From the NCBI GenBank assembly GCA_022821495.1, contig JAJEDN010000021.1, positions 81,260-145,259 of the forward strand: a stretch of 64,000 nt of DNA, in the 5' to 3' direction. Below are positions 26,013 through 35,158 of this stretch, piece after piece. The notes beneath the pieces are model-generated. The model was given only the letters and a program-made list of their open reading frames with translations. It made no database searches and was not told where the DNA came from. The translations under genes and the position numbers were made by a program. Each line of letters opens with the position of its first letter. Positions within the stretch are counted from its first letter, which is position 1. The DNA comes from Candidatus Poribacteria bacterium. Its GTDB lineage: Bacteria > Poribacteria > WGA-4E > WGA-3G.

Positions 26013-26890
26013 AACGTGTCGGTTTTACGTTCCTTATACTTCTCGTGATGACCTATGGCGGTTTTGCCGTTGCCGAGATAAGTAAAGCAGCCCAGCAGGT
26101 TCTTACGACTATAGAATGGGTTTCTATTCCTGAAGGTGAGTTCCTGATGGGCTCGACCCCTGAAGAAGCAAGCACCGCTTATGAGGACGCGAAATTGCGC
26201 AGCTCGATGCTGGAGCGGCATACCTTTGATGCTGAACTCCCACAACATCGGGTTTATTTAAGTGCTTACGAAATCTCACGGTATGAGATTACTAACGCGC
26301 AATATCGTGCCTTCGTTGAGGCGACGAACCGTCCTACACCGCGCGGACACAACAGCGAAAAGACATGGGAAGATGAGACGCTCAACGGCGATACACAACC
26401 CATTGTCGGTGTGACGTGGTTTGACGCGCAAGCGTTCGCAGAGTGGGTCGGTGGCAGTCTGCCGACGGAGGCACAGTGGGAGCGCGCGGCACGCGGCACA
26501 GAGGCACGCATATATCCGTGGGGAGACGCACCACCAAAAGCACGCCAACACGCCAACTTCGCACGCCGCTACAATCGTCCGATACCAGTGGGTCAGTTTC
26601 CGAAAGGTGAATCGCCGGACGGTATCGCGGATCTCGCTGGCAATGTGTGGGAATGGTGTCTTGATGAATACAATCTGACAACCTATCAGCGAAACGCGGA
26701 AGGTGTACCACGCAATCCGCTCAATCTCCGTTTTCGAGATGTACTTCGCTCAAGAGTGATTCGAGGGGGCGCGTGGGATGTCGGACGAGCGTTCCTCCGT
26801 TCAAGTTTGCGGTTCAAATTTTATCCTCTCGATTCAACACATACGATTGGGTTTCGGGTTGTTCGTCCGCGCCCAGAAATAAAACCATAA
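26009..26890 (+). CDS. Exported SUMF1/FGE-sulfatase-domain protein, lacking catalytic Cys
   Basis: 293 residues, overlapping the previous gene by four bases. A signal peptide (MKRVGFTFLILLVMTYGGFAVA-E) is followed by the formylglycine-generating-enzyme fold: WVSIPEGEFLMGS, YEISRYEITNAQYRAFVE, GVTWFDAQAFAEWVGGSLPTEAQWERAARG, YPWGD, DLAGNVWEWCLDEY, RVIRGGAWD and TIGFRVVRP. The Cys that activates oxygen in true FGE, near RSSLRF, is absent, so it is unlikely to mature sulfatases and is better read as a binding or enzyme-linked module. The next gene is a CRTAC1-like protein 13 bases downstream. Confidence 0.88.
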   Translation: MKRVGFTFLILLVMTYGGFAVAEISKAAQQVLTTIEWVSIPEGEFLMGSTPEEASTAYEDAKLRSSMLERHTFDAELPQHRVYLSAYEISRYEITNAQYRAFVEATNRPTPRGHNSEKTWEDETLNGDTQPIVGVTWFDAQAFAEWVGGSLPTEAQWERAARGTEARIYPWGDAPPKARQHANFARRYNRPIPVGQFPKGESPDGIADLAGNVWEWCLDEYNLTTYQRNAEGVPRNPLNLRFRDVLRSRVIRGGAWDVGRAFLRSSLRFKFYPLDSTHTIGFRVVRPRPEIKP

Positions 26891-26903
26891 CCTTCCTATT
26901 ACC

Positions 26904-28574
26904 ATGTTCCAACGAAAATATTACCAGGTCCGTTTGTTGGTTTGCATACTGACAATCTTTTTCCTTCTCATACTTTCACGACTCGGTAGTGCCGAACCTT
27001 ACTTCCGAGATGTAACTGCTGCTATGGGGCTTGCGTTTAAGCATGTCAACGGCTTTTCCGCAGAACGCCGACTTGTTGAAACGATGGGCAGCGGCGGCGC
27101 GCTTTTTGACTTCGATAACGACGAAGACTTGGATCTCTATCTCGTTCAAGGCAATTCTCTTTCTCTAACAACGGAACCCGAACCCCAAAATCGGCTTTAT
27201 CGAAACGACGCTGGTGTTTTCGTTGACATCACAGAAACTGCGAACGTCGGTGATACCGGCTACGGACTCGGTGCTGTCGCTGCGGATTACAATTCTGATG
27301 GATACCGCGACCTGTACGTAACGAACTTGGGGAAAAATGTGCTTTATCGCAACAACGGCGATGGCACGTTTACTGATGTAACCGAGCAGGCACAGGTAGG
27401 GTGTCCACTACTAAGTGCGAGTGCCGCGTTCGCTGATATTGATAGGGACGGGGACTTGGATCTCTATGTCTGCAACTACGTTGAATACGCCCTCGAAACC
27501 GACATTCCGTGCTATTACAAGAACACCTTGCGTATCTACTGCGGTCCGAATGAATATCACGGCATCGCCGATGTGCTGTATCGCAATAACGGGGACGGCA
27601 CATTTACAGATGTTACCGAGTCCGCGGGTGTCTATGAACCGACGACGCGTGGGTTAGGCGTTGTCTTTACGGATGTGAACAACGACGGATGGTTGGACAT
27701 CTACGTCGCAAACGATATGTCTCCGAATACGCTTTTTATGAATCAGGGCGATGGCACTTTTCAGGAGGAAGGCGTACTTCGCGGTGTTGCCTACAACGGC
27801 GATGGCTTGGCAAATGGGTCAATGGGAATAGACGCTGGAGACTATGATAACGACGGTGATATTGATCTCTGGGTATCGAATTTTTCGTTAGAGGCGAACT
27901 GCCTGATGCAGAACGATGGTGATGGCTATTTCGAGGATGTGACGTTTGATACAAATCTCGCTGATCCATCTTTCTATTCACTCGGTTTCGGCACCCGTTT
28001 CATCGACTTTGATAACGACGGTTGGTTAGACATACTCGTCGGGAACGGACATATCTGGGACAATGTGGAGCAGATTGACGCGAAGATGCGTTACGCGCAG
28101 CCTGTGCAACTTTTTCATAACCGAGGCGGCACCTCAGCGGACGGTGTAGTCTTCACTGAAATCACCACTGAAGCAGGGTTGCATGAAACGCCTTACGTGG
28201 TGCGCGGCATGCTTTTCGGGGATATAGATATGGATGGCGATGTGGATGTTGTGCTATGTCAGTCAAACCGTCCGGCGATTGTCTTGCGCAACGAGGCTGG
28301 CAATGCGAACGCGTGGCTAACAGTGAAATTGGTTGGTGCGGATGGCAACACTGATGCGATTGGTGCGCGAGTTGAATTAGTGGCAGATGGGAGGACATTT
28401 TTAAGAGAGATCGTCTGTGGCGCGAGTTATCTTTCAGGGAATGACCTCCGCCTTTTCTTCGGGTTGGGCGATGCCTCGCGTATAGATAACCTCAAAATTC
28501 GCTGGCATAATGGAAACACTCAGCGATTAGGTGATGTGCCGATTAGACAATCCATAACATTTTCGCAGCATTGA
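26904..28574 (+). CDS. CRTAC1-like exported FG-GAP/VCBS protein with ASPIC/UnbV domain
   Basis: 556 residues, a paralog of 2611-4302. N-terminal helix (residues about 10-29, LLVCILTIFFLLILSRLGSA) for export. Repeated calcium-loop blades include LFDFDNDEDLDLYLVQGN, AADYNSDGYRDLYVTNLGKN, GDYDNDGDIDLWVSNF and GDIDMDGDVDVVLC. The ASPIC/UnbV end has AWLTVKLVG, NTDAIGARVELVADG and CGASYLSGNDLRLFFGLG. It probably forms a calcium-bound propeller outside the cell or in the periplasm. It shares a short-gap operon with the SUMF1-like gene; no TPR partner is present here, unlike the other copy. Confidence 0.87.
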   Translation: MFQRKYYQVRLLVCILTIFFLLILSRLGSAEPYFRDVTAAMGLAFKHVNGFSAERRLVETMGSGGALFDFDNDEDLDLYLVQGNSLSLTTEPEPQNRLYRNDAGVFVDITETANVGDTGYGLGAVAADYNSDGYRDLYVTNLGKNVLYRNNGDGTFTDVTEQAQVGCPLLSASAAFADIDRDGDLDLYVCNYVEYALETDIPCYYKNTLRIYCGPNEYHGIADVLYRNNGDGTFTDVTESAGVYEPTTRGLGVVFTDVNNDGWLDIYVANDMSPNTLFMNQGDGTFQEEGVLRGVAYNGDGLANGSMGIDAGDYDNDGDIDLWVSNFSLEANCLMQNDGDGYFEDVTFDTNLADPSFYSLGFGTRFIDFDNDGWLDILVGNGHIWDNVEQIDAKMRYAQPVQLFHNRGGTSADGVVFTEITTEAGLHETPYVVRGMLFGDIDMDGDVDVVLCQSNRPAIVLRNEAGNANAWLTVKLVGADGNTDAIGARVELVADGRTFLREIVCGASYLSGNDLRLFFGLGDASRIDNLKIRWHNGNTQRLGDVPIRQSITFSQH

Positions 28575-28715
28575 CACCTTTTGCCGTTGATACTATAATG
28601 GACGCTAACATAGAATCAAGAGATGGTTATTTTTTCAATATCCAAGGCGTGTAGCTCATAACGTAGTGGAGAGCGGGTATACGGAAAGGGGTGTCAAGCG
28701 TCTAATCGACCTGAT

Positions 28716-28738
28716 CGAACCGCAAGGTAAAATTAAAA
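28716..28738 (+). repeat. Leader repeat copy C, carries the RBS of the next gene
   Basis: CGAACCGCAAGG followed by TAAAATTAAAA, matching 8225-8247 at all but two or three positions, including CTGAT upstream. It ends two bases before ATG 28741 and decides that start. Confidence 0.65.
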
Positions 28739-28740
28739 AT

Positions 28741-29097
28741 ATGAAGATTGTTGAAGAGAGAGAAGCGTGGATTCACACGCACTTCATCGTTGATAGTTTT
28801 TACATTACGCCGGAGGAGTGTCGGCAGATTTCTATCAGTGTCGAACCGGAACTGATGCAGTTGGGGCTTCAGTATGGGCTGAGGTATAACATCGCCCCTT
28901 CAAAACACCGTGCTATTATCGTCCTTGAATGTATACCGTTCGATTCGGTCAAAGCGATGGTGAAAAAATTGATTGATGAGGCGATTAAAGATTTCCCGGT
29001 CCGACTGCCTGAGCAGCGAAATGTTGTCACCAATATTACCGTTACGGACCAAGACACAGAAACAACCAATGTTAGTGGCCAATTCCTGGTGCAGTGA
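28741..29097 (+). CDS. Small protein of unknown function
   Basis: 118 residues from ATG 28741 (MKIVEEREAW); an upstream in-frame ATG exists but would translate the leader repeat. Not recognised. Predicted alpha/beta, soluble, with HTHFIVDSFYITPEECRQISISVEPELMQLG and a basic helix VKAMVKKLIDEAIKDF. The two halves look like two alpha/beta units. Its last 26 bases overlap the convergent enolase-superfamily gene. Confidence 0.55.
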   Translation: MKIVEEREAWIHTHFIVDSFYITPEECRQISISVEPELMQLGLQYGLRYNIAPSKHRAIIVLECIPFDSVKAMVKKLIDEAIKDFPVRLPEQRNVVTNITVTDQDTETTNVSGQFLVQ

Positions 29098-30424
29098 GGA
29101 CGTGTGTGCCGACTGTACCATCGGTGATGTCAAAGATTGACGGAAATTCATCTCGCCAACCGTCGTTAGCACTCGGACAGAATTGGCGTGAGTTGCCCTC
29201 GATAGCCGTGACACCGGGGATACGCGCAGCGAGTCCGGCAGAGTGTAAAAACGATGCGCCGGGACACGTCAGGTCCTGTACAGCGAGGAACATCCCGTAT
29301 TCTGCAGCGGCAGCACCCATGAGCAACGCTTGGGACTGTCCTTTACATGCCTTGAGTGCGACACCAGAATATCCCTGCTCCCGTGCCAATAGGAAAGTCT
29401 CAAAGTCGGTCAGCGATTCGTCTATCACCACGGGTTTTATCTCGGCGGCTTTGTGCATCTTATTTTCCGGGTGCGCCTTCAGATCACGGTCGGTCGGTTG
29501 CTCGATGTAGGCGAGGCGTTGGAAGGCGTTAGGTTCTGTTTCTTGGATCCGACGGAGGAATTCCAGTAGGTATTCGACGTTTTGACAGGTTTCATTGAAA
29601 TCGGCTGAGTAGTGCCATGTATGAATCCCGCGTTTTGCTTGTGTTTCTGCCGTGACTTTATCAATTGCGAGGACGCGTGCGACATCCCAATCCAGATCGT
29701 CGCCATTGAGTTTAATTTTCAGATGCGTCAACCCGTCAGCGACAATCCATTCAGGGAGCGTTTCCGGTAACCCGTCGTTGAGGCGTTCTGCGATGTCCGC
29801 GTCTGTGAGTGGATCCAATGCGCCGATAAGATGATAAAGCGGCATGTTAGGCTTCGGTTGACGCGAAGTATATTGGTCCAGATATTTACCGGTGAACTGC
29901 TCATTCAAAAAGTGTGATATATCCGCCTGAATGAAGTCTGCGCTCAGTCCATCGTAGCTATTGATATTGTTCGCTTTTCCAAAGGCATCGTGAATTGCAG
30001 CATCAATGGGACTCGTCGTAACGACGGTACAAAGTTTAGGGATCGGTGCCGCGAGCTGCATAGCGTCGGATAGCGCGTCGGCAATCCGTAAAAATTCGGG
30101 TTCAAGCACTTCGGAAAGTTCGATCGGATGCGCGCATAATTCGCAATCTTGGGTTGCGTCTACCGCCAATTCAGCGAGTTTTTTCATCGCTGCGAGGCTC
30201 TGGTCAAAAGGCACATAGCGCGGCGGGAATGCCCAGACGTTACCAAGCGGCATGGAACCTTTACCTTCTGCTGCTTTTCCGTCGCGGGTCTGAACTTGCA
30301 TTCGGACATTAAAAAGAACGCAGTGATCTGTCGGCACGCCGCCGAATTTGAGCGGGGTTCGGTATTGGTGTTCTTCAAAATCGTAGTGAACGTCAAGGAT
30401 GCGGATATCCGTAGGTTTTGACAT
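29072..30424 (-). CDS. Enolase superfamily (mandelate racemase/muconate-lactonizing) enzyme
   Basis: 450 residues from ATG 30424, with GAGGG five bases upstream. The barrel acid/base and metal residues of the MLE/dipeptide-epimerase subgroup can be read in order: LKIKLNG (K-x-K), YSADFNET (D-x-N), AYIEQPT (E), VVIDESL (D-E) and ALKACKGQS (second Lys). These metal enzymes abstract an alpha-proton from a carboxylate and racemise, epimerise or eliminate. It is longer than the usual 360-400 residues through N-terminal and mid insertions (CELCAHP). Cytosolic. Divergent from glyA with a 107-base shared gap. Confidence 0.88.
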   Translation of the reverse strand: MSKPTDIRILDVHYDFEEHQYRTPLKFGGVPTDHCVLFNVRMQVQTRDGKAAEGKGSMPLGNVWAFPPRYVPFDQSLAAMKKLAELAVDATQDCELCAHPIELSEVLEPEFLRIADALSDAMQLAAPIPKLCTVVTTSPIDAAIHDAFGKANNINSYDGLSADFIQADISHFLNEQFTGKYLDQYTSRQPKPNMPLYHLIGALDPLTDADIAERLNDGLPETLPEWIVADGLTHLKIKLNGDDLDWDVARVLAIDKVTAETQAKRGIHTWHYSADFNETCQNVEYLLEFLRRIQETEPNAFQRLAYIEQPTDRDLKAHPENKMHKAAEIKPVVIDESLTDFETFLLAREQGYSGVALKACKGQSQALLMGAAAAEYGMFLAVQDLTCPGASFLHSAGLAARIPGVTAIEGNSRQFCPSANDGWRDEFPSIFDITDGTVGTHVLTAPGIGH

Positions 30425-30531
30425 AGTTCCCTCATTGCAATATATGTTTGCTTTCATAGTAATTGATTTTCTATGGCACGTCAAGCAATTTCTCTGACCC
30501 TTGCGCTGCAACCAAATGGAGGTTTCTTTCA

Positions 30532-31770
30532 ATGACGCGTAACACAAAAGTTCAAAAACTCACATCACTCCTTGATAAACATCAAACGTATCGCGATACC
30601 TGTCTCAATCTCATCGCTTCGGAGAACACGCCTTCGCCGTTGGTGGAAGAACTTTTTGACGAACGGTTGGCGCGACGGTATGGGAATTATTCCGGTGTTG
30701 ACATTTATCAACGGAATTATAAGGGCAATCGCTATATTGCTGAAATAGAAGGATACACGCAGGCGTTAGCAAAGGAACTCTTTGGGGCAGCGCACGTCGA
30801 TTTCCGTCCGTTATCAGGGAACATCGCAGGGATTGCAACGACGTTCGCATTAGCAAAGCCGGGGGATACAGCGTTAGAGGTTCATAACGGACACCATTAT
30901 GCCCAAAAACTACTCTCTTCACCGCTCAAGATAAACCTCGAATCAATCCCAATTCCGTGGGACGGACAGCGTTCAAACATTGACCTCGACGCAACGCTTG
31001 CACTGATTGCAAAACACAAACCCAGCATTGTCAACGTCGGCTCCGGCGTGTTTCTCTTCCCACAACCTGTCCGCGAGTTAAAAGCGGCGATGCGCCAAGC
31101 GAACCCAGATGCCTATCTCATCTACGATGCTTCACATGTTATTGGACTCATAGCGGGTAAGCGGTTTCAGTCGCCGTTTGAAGAGGGCGCGGATGTCATC
31201 ATTTCCAGCACGCATAAGACGCTCGCCGGACCGCAAGGCGGAATGGTGCTAACGAACGATGCATCTATTGCTGAGCGCGTTGCAAGAGGGGTCTATCCAT
31301 TGCTAATGAGCAATCACCATCTGAATCGACTCCCGGCGTTAGCAGGAACGTTTATAGAGTGGATGGAATGCGGTGAGGCACAAGCGGATGCGATTGTTGC
31401 GAACGCAAAAGCACTCGGTCAAGCGTTATCAGAACGCGGTGTCCCGATGCTGGGTGCCGATCTCGGTTTCACGGCGTCGCATACGTTGATCCTGATTGTA
31501 GATAAGTATGGGGAAGGCGGGGCGCTTGCGAACCATTTGGAAGCGTGCCATATTATTACGGGTGCAGCGGGATTAGCACCGGAAGTCGGCACATCTGGAT
31601 TGCGGATCGGTGTGCAAGAGGTCACCCGATGGGGGATGACACCGGCGGATGCACCGGACATCGCAGAATGTATTGTCTCGGCACTCTCTGGCGGGACTCC
31701 TGAAGCACTCAAACCGAAGGTTGCAGAAGTCGCGCGTCGTTTCGATACAATCCAGTTCACTGTCGATTAG
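30532..31770 (+). CDS. glyA: Serine hydroxymethyltransferase (divergent)
   Basis: 412 residues from ATG 30532 with GGAGG upstream. The PLP lysine is K229 in SSTHKTLAGPQGG; the cofactor Asp and His are in IYDASHVIGLIAG (D199, H202). The N-terminus has NLIASENTPSP and RYGNYSGVDIYQRNY, as in SHMT (which usually has YxEGYPG.RYYGG). It converts serine plus tetrahydrofolate to glycine and methylene-tetrahydrofolate. The substitutions around the folate site and its distance from canonical GlyA mean it might be a side-activity paralog such as an alpha-methylserine or threonine-type aldolase. Confidence 0.82.
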   Translation: MTRNTKVQKLTSLLDKHQTYRDTCLNLIASENTPSPLVEELFDERLARRYGNYSGVDIYQRNYKGNRYIAEIEGYTQALAKELFGAAHVDFRPLSGNIAGIATTFALAKPGDTALEVHNGHHYAQKLLSSPLKINLESIPIPWDGQRSNIDLDATLALIAKHKPSIVNVGSGVFLFPQPVRELKAAMRQANPDAYLIYDASHVIGLIAGKRFQSPFEEGADVIISSTHKTLAGPQGGMVLTNDASIAERVARGVYPLLMSNHHLNRLPALAGTFIEWMECGEAQADAIVANAKALGQALSERGVPMLGADLGFTASHTLILIVDKYGEGGALANHLEACHIITGAAGLAPEVGTSGLRIGVQEVTRWGMTPADAPDIAECIVSALSGGTPEALKPKVAEVARRFDTIQFTVD

Positions 31771-31819
31771 AAATCGTTCCCTCTCTAACCACAGAGACTG
31801 CGATCGGGTTGTCCCTGCG

Positions 31820-32512
31820 CTATTGTTTTCGATCTGGCCAGAGATGGTCCATTGCCTCGTCAAAATCACGTATTTCTTCGTCAGTTAAAGGTTCCTGCTG
31901 CAGTATTTTCAGTAGAATCTTTGTATAGGTGTGGACCTCCGGAATATCCCCAAACGTCTCAATGAGTCCCTCGCGCTCTATTTCAACGTATAACTCAGGA
32001 TCTTCCTCTCTGAGTTTATCCATATCTACTGAGAAGCGTCGCTTCATTCTTTTCGTGTGTTCTAATGCTTCCTTTGTGCCTTCAAACGGCCAGAGGAATA
32101 CCATTGCTTCAAGATAGATAATCTCTCTCTCAAGGTAAGCAATACTTTCTTTATCAAGGGGTGTAAGCGTAACCTTATGCCCAGTATTAGGTCTATTTAT
32201 TTGATGTTCTATAACGGTGCGAACTTGTGGGATATCGCCAAACTCTTTGAGGATTTGGGCGTGATGGTATTTTTCGCGTAAATCAAGGTCCTTTTCTTCA
32301 AAAAAATTTGGAGGGATCTCCAGTTCCATAAGTTCTGCGACATACTCGTCTGTCAGAACGATCCATGTCTCATCAGGGGGATTATGAGGAATGATTACCT
32401 CAGTTTCTGTTTCCGCGATTGGCTTCAGAACGTCCGCGTCCTCGGTATCTCCACAACTATAAAAAATGGAGAGGCTGAGAAGACTTAAAAATAAAATAAA
32501 GATGCTTTTCAT
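31820..32512 (-). CDS. Lipoprotein of unknown family with GDIPEVHTY motifs
   Basis: 230 residues from ATG 32512 with GGAG six bases upstream. A lipoprotein signal (MKSIFILFLSLLSLSIFYSC-G) is followed by a helical acidic body. The words KEFGDIPQVRTVIEHQI (middle) and TFGDIPEVHTYTKILLKIL (near the end) are an internal duplication, each about 20 residues. LTDEYVAELMELEIPPNFF matches the paralog's LTDTDIAELMAITPPPDWY. No known domain. It is the second of two tandem paralogs, 97 bases from the first, and convergent with glyA. Confidence 0.75.
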   Translation of the reverse strand: MKSIFILFLSLLSLSIFYSCGDTEDADVLKPIAETETEVIIPHNPPDETWIVLTDEYVAELMELEIPPNFFEEKDLDLREKYHHAQILKEFGDIPQVRTVIEHQINRPNTGHKVTLTPLDKESIAYLEREIIYLEAMVFLWPFEGTKEALEHTKRMKRRFSVDMDKLREEDPELYVEIEREGLIETFGDIPEVHTYTKILLKILQQEPLTDEEIRDFDEAMDHLWPDRKQ

Positions 32513-32609
32513 AGCGATCTCCGTTATTAAAAGCGATGTGTGTTCACTCGTTTCTGCTTTCCACAATTTTCATAGTGTTCATAGTGTGCGTGACATTATG
32601 TCATCAATA

Positions 32610-33314
32610 TTAGTTATCATTATCCTCGCGTTGTTCGTCAAGATTCTTAAGATGTAAGGCTGCGGCATTTTTCGCTGCCCGTTCCGCATCCGTTAGTTTT
32701 TTACCTAACAATCTTTTGAGTTCCAGACGCACATAGGTATGGACCTCTGGAATATCTCCGTGTCGACGCAGAAGTTCTCGTTCCACGACGACCATGTATC
32801 CTTCCGGATCTTCTTTCATCCATTGAAGTCCATCTCTGTAGGGAGATATCTGAGGTTGCGTTGGAAATAATGATGAGATTTCTAAGAGGGCCTCAAGATT
32901 TTTTTCATTCGGGAAGAGACGGTACTGGGCTTCAGAATACGCGATGGCTTGATCTCGTGTTATACTTTTCCCAGGTTTCCGCAGAAATGCTATAATGTAG
33001 CGCAGTTCAGGAATATCGCCAAATTGCTTCAGAAGTTGCGCGAAATAATATTTGTTTTGTAACTCGGGATCCTCCGTCTTGTACCAATCTGGTGGTGGGG
33101 TTATCGCCATGAGTTCTGCAATATCGGTATCTGTGAGTTCCCAGAGTTCACCTGTTGTTCCAGAGGGCCATTCGAATTCTCCCTCCAGGATATGATCTAT
33201 TGATAACATGTCTTCTTCATCTGCCGCTTCGCCACATCCGCCAAAGGAGAGTGAACTGATGAGAACTGCAAGTATGAAAAAAGCACGGACACCCAAAAAG
33301 CTAAGAGTGTTCAT
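32610..33314 (-). CDS. Lipoprotein of unknown family with GDIPEVHTY motifs
   Basis: 234 residues. Signal MNTLSFLGVRAFFILAVLISS ends in lipobox SFGGC. KQFGDIPELRYIIAFLRKPG and RRHGDIPEVHTYVRLELKRLLG repeat the motif of the paralog, again twice. An acidic linker after the Cys and a charged end (DEQREDNDN) flank a helical domain. Probably membrane-anchored and periplasmic. The role is unknown. A MITE-like repeat lies just upstream (33331-33490). Confidence 0.75.
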   Translation of the reverse strand: MNTLSFLGVRAFFILAVLISSLSFGGCGEAADEEDMLSIDHILEGEFEWPSGTTGELWELTDTDIAELMAITPPPDWYKTEDPELQNKYYFAQLLKQFGDIPELRYIIAFLRKPGKSITRDQAIAYSEAQYRLFPNEKNLEALLEISSLFPTQPQISPYRDGLQWMKEDPEGYMVVVERELLRRHGDIPEVHTYVRLELKRLLGKKLTDAERAAKNAAALHLKNLDEQREDNDN

Positions 33315-33330
33315 GAAATCTCCTTTATTT

Positions 33331-33490
33331 TTAGGACTTACGCAAAAATAGTAATTTCGATATCTTTAACCCCCTAAAGAATCAGAATCAACGGTATGAA
33401 GCCCGTGTGAGCTTCCCCGGGTATGAATGCCTTATAGGCATTCCCCGCCTCTTATCAGGCGGACTTTAAGAGGAAATGCGTAAGTCCTAA
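33331..33490. mobile_element. MITE-like element with TTAGGACTTACGCA terminal inverted repeats, carrying an insertion
   Basis: TTAGGACTTACGCA (33331-33344) and its perfect complement TGCGTAAGTCCTAA (33477-33490) bound 160 bp. The interior is the reverse complement of the element at 40337-40427 with about 66 extra bases that contain their own palindrome (GAATGCCTT/ATAGGCATTC). No coding capacity. With flanks it fills the 377-base gap 33315-33691; a repeated word ACTATAGTTTGGACA follows it and recurs near 63862. Confidence 0.8.
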
Positions 33491-33691
33491 TTTACTATAG
33501 TTTGGACAATACATAAAGCAGAAAAGAGGGGACCCTTGAAGATACTACATGAAACGCATCAGAACCACATAATGTTTACGAGTTTAAAAAAATAGCACCT
33601 AAAATGCAGTGGTTGCTAACAGAAGTTGGAGATAAAACGGCAGATTTGGTAATCTTAGCAGATAGAATAGTAGAACAGAATGGAGGTAAAA

Positions 33692-35113
33692 ATGCGGTCA
33701 CCGAATATAATTTTAATGATGTGCGACGACCTTGGATATGGTGATGTCGGATTTAACGGAAATGAGATTATCAAAACGCCGAATTTGGACAGGCTGGCGG
33801 GTGATGGGATCCGATTTACGCGGTTTTATGCCGGCGGACCGGTCTGTTCCCCGACGCGGGGGACGTGTTTGACCGGGAGACATTATTTTCGATACGGCAT
33901 AACACATGCCAATCGTGGGCATCTACCCGCACAGGAAATGACACTGGCGCGAATGCTAAAATCGTTTGGCTATGCAACCGGACATTTTGGAAAATGGCAT
34001 CTTGGAACGCTGGACCCGAATTATTCGGGGAAGCCTCATCGGAATCCTGCGCGTAATTACGCGCCGCCGTGGGAGCGGGATTACGATGCATCTTTTGCCA
34101 CGGAGTATGCAGTGCCAACTTGGGATCCCGCCGTCGGTGTCGAGCGTGGGGGTAGACGTTCGGACCGACCATGGGCATCGCCTTACTACGAGAATGGAAA
34201 ACTGGCTACGGAGAATCTAAAAGGATGTGATTCCCGGGTGTTGATGGATCGCGCAATTGCGTTTATTGAACAGACGCTTGAAAAGGGCGAACCGTTCTTT
34301 ACGACGATCTGGTTTCACGCGCCGCATACCCCGGTCTTTGCTGGACCGGAATACCGCGAAATGTACGCCGAATACAGCGAAAATGAGCAACACTATTACG
34401 GCTGTATTACCGCAATAGACGATCAGGTAGGACGGTTGTATCACACTTTGGCAGCGTGGGGCGTATCCCAAAACACGATGATCTGGTTCTGTTCGGACAA
34501 CGGACCCGAAGGACGCACAGGTCAGGAGGGGCGGAACCGGGGTTCAACAGGTGGCTTGCGCGGGCGAAAACGTTCTTTGTTTGACGGCGGTGTGGGCGTG
34601 CCTGCACTCTTGCACTGGCCGGGTCATGCGGACCCCGGACGTGTGGTGGAAATGCCGTGCAGCACCCTGGATTACTTTCCGACAATCGCCGAAACCCTGC
34701 AATTTGAAATGCCCGATAGTCGCCCGATTGATGGTATCAGTCTACTACCGACCCTTGAAGGAAACATGACACAACGTCCGACCCCGATTCCGTATCGGTT
34801 CAATAGTGGAAAAGACGCGATGTTTCAGGCACCGACCCTCGCTATGATGGATAACCGCTATAAATGCTTGACCAATCTATCAAATGATGGCAGCGAAGAT
34901 TTGTGTTTTGATATGATTGAAGACCGCGCAGAAACCGTCAACTTGGCAGACGAACAACGCGAGCGATTAGAGCAAACCCGCAAGTCCCTAAGTCAATGGC
35001 TCCACTCATGTAAGGTGAGTCATAAGGGTGGGGATTATGATGAGGCGTTTGAACCTGTTGCGCCATTTGAAGAGGTCACAGGAGATTGGTTATCAAGAGA
35101 AAACAGAAATTAG
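33692..35113 (+). CDS. Arylsulfatase-type sulfatase
   Basis: 473 residues from ATG 33692, with GGAGG before it, the same GGAGGTAAAAATG context as the LamG gene at 2570. The N-terminus NIILMMCDDLGYGDVG holds the metal aspartates, and the signature C52-S-P-T-R is in PVCSPTRGTCLTGR; C52 would become formylglycine. GHFGKWHLG, WFHAPHTP and WFCSDNGPEG give the remaining metal and substrate residues. It cleaves sulfate esters. No signal peptide is visible, which is unusual for this family and suggests cytosolic use or a missed export route. The SUMF1-like protein at 26009 lacks the Cys of a maturase. Confidence 0.93.
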   Translation: MRSPNIILMMCDDLGYGDVGFNGNEIIKTPNLDRLAGDGIRFTRFYAGGPVCSPTRGTCLTGRHYFRYGITHANRGHLPAQEMTLARMLKSFGYATGHFGKWHLGTLDPNYSGKPHRNPARNYAPPWERDYDASFATEYAVPTWDPAVGVERGGRRSDRPWASPYYENGKLATENLKGCDSRVLMDRAIAFIEQTLEKGEPFFTTIWFHAPHTPVFAGPEYREMYAEYSENEQHYYGCITAIDDQVGRLYHTLAAWGVSQNTMIWFCSDNGPEGRTGQEGRNRGSTGGLRGRKRSLFDGGVGVPALLHWPGHADPGRVVEMPCSTLDYFPTIAETLQFEMPDSRPIDGISLLPTLEGNMTQRPTPIPYRFNSGKDAMFQAPTLAMMDNRYKCLTNLSNDGSEDLCFDMIEDRAETVNLADEQRERLEQTRKSLSQWLHSCKVSHKGGDYDEAFEPVAPFEEVTGDWLSRENRN

Positions 35114-35158
35114 TCAGGGCTCTTTAGGGCAGGGATTGTTTTTGTCTCTAAAAGCGGA

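Noticed and set aside
26009..26890. SUMF1-like protein taken as the maturase of the sulfatase at 33692
   Set aside because: The catalytic Cys region of formylglycine-generating enzyme is not conserved and the protein is exported while the sulfatase has no signal peptide.
28648..28740. tRNA-like D-arm (GTAGCTCA...GAGAGC) before the gene at 28741
   Set aside because: No T-arm (GTTCGA-type) or acceptor stem can be paired with it; the following bases are the leader repeat. No tRNA or rRNA gene was found in the window.
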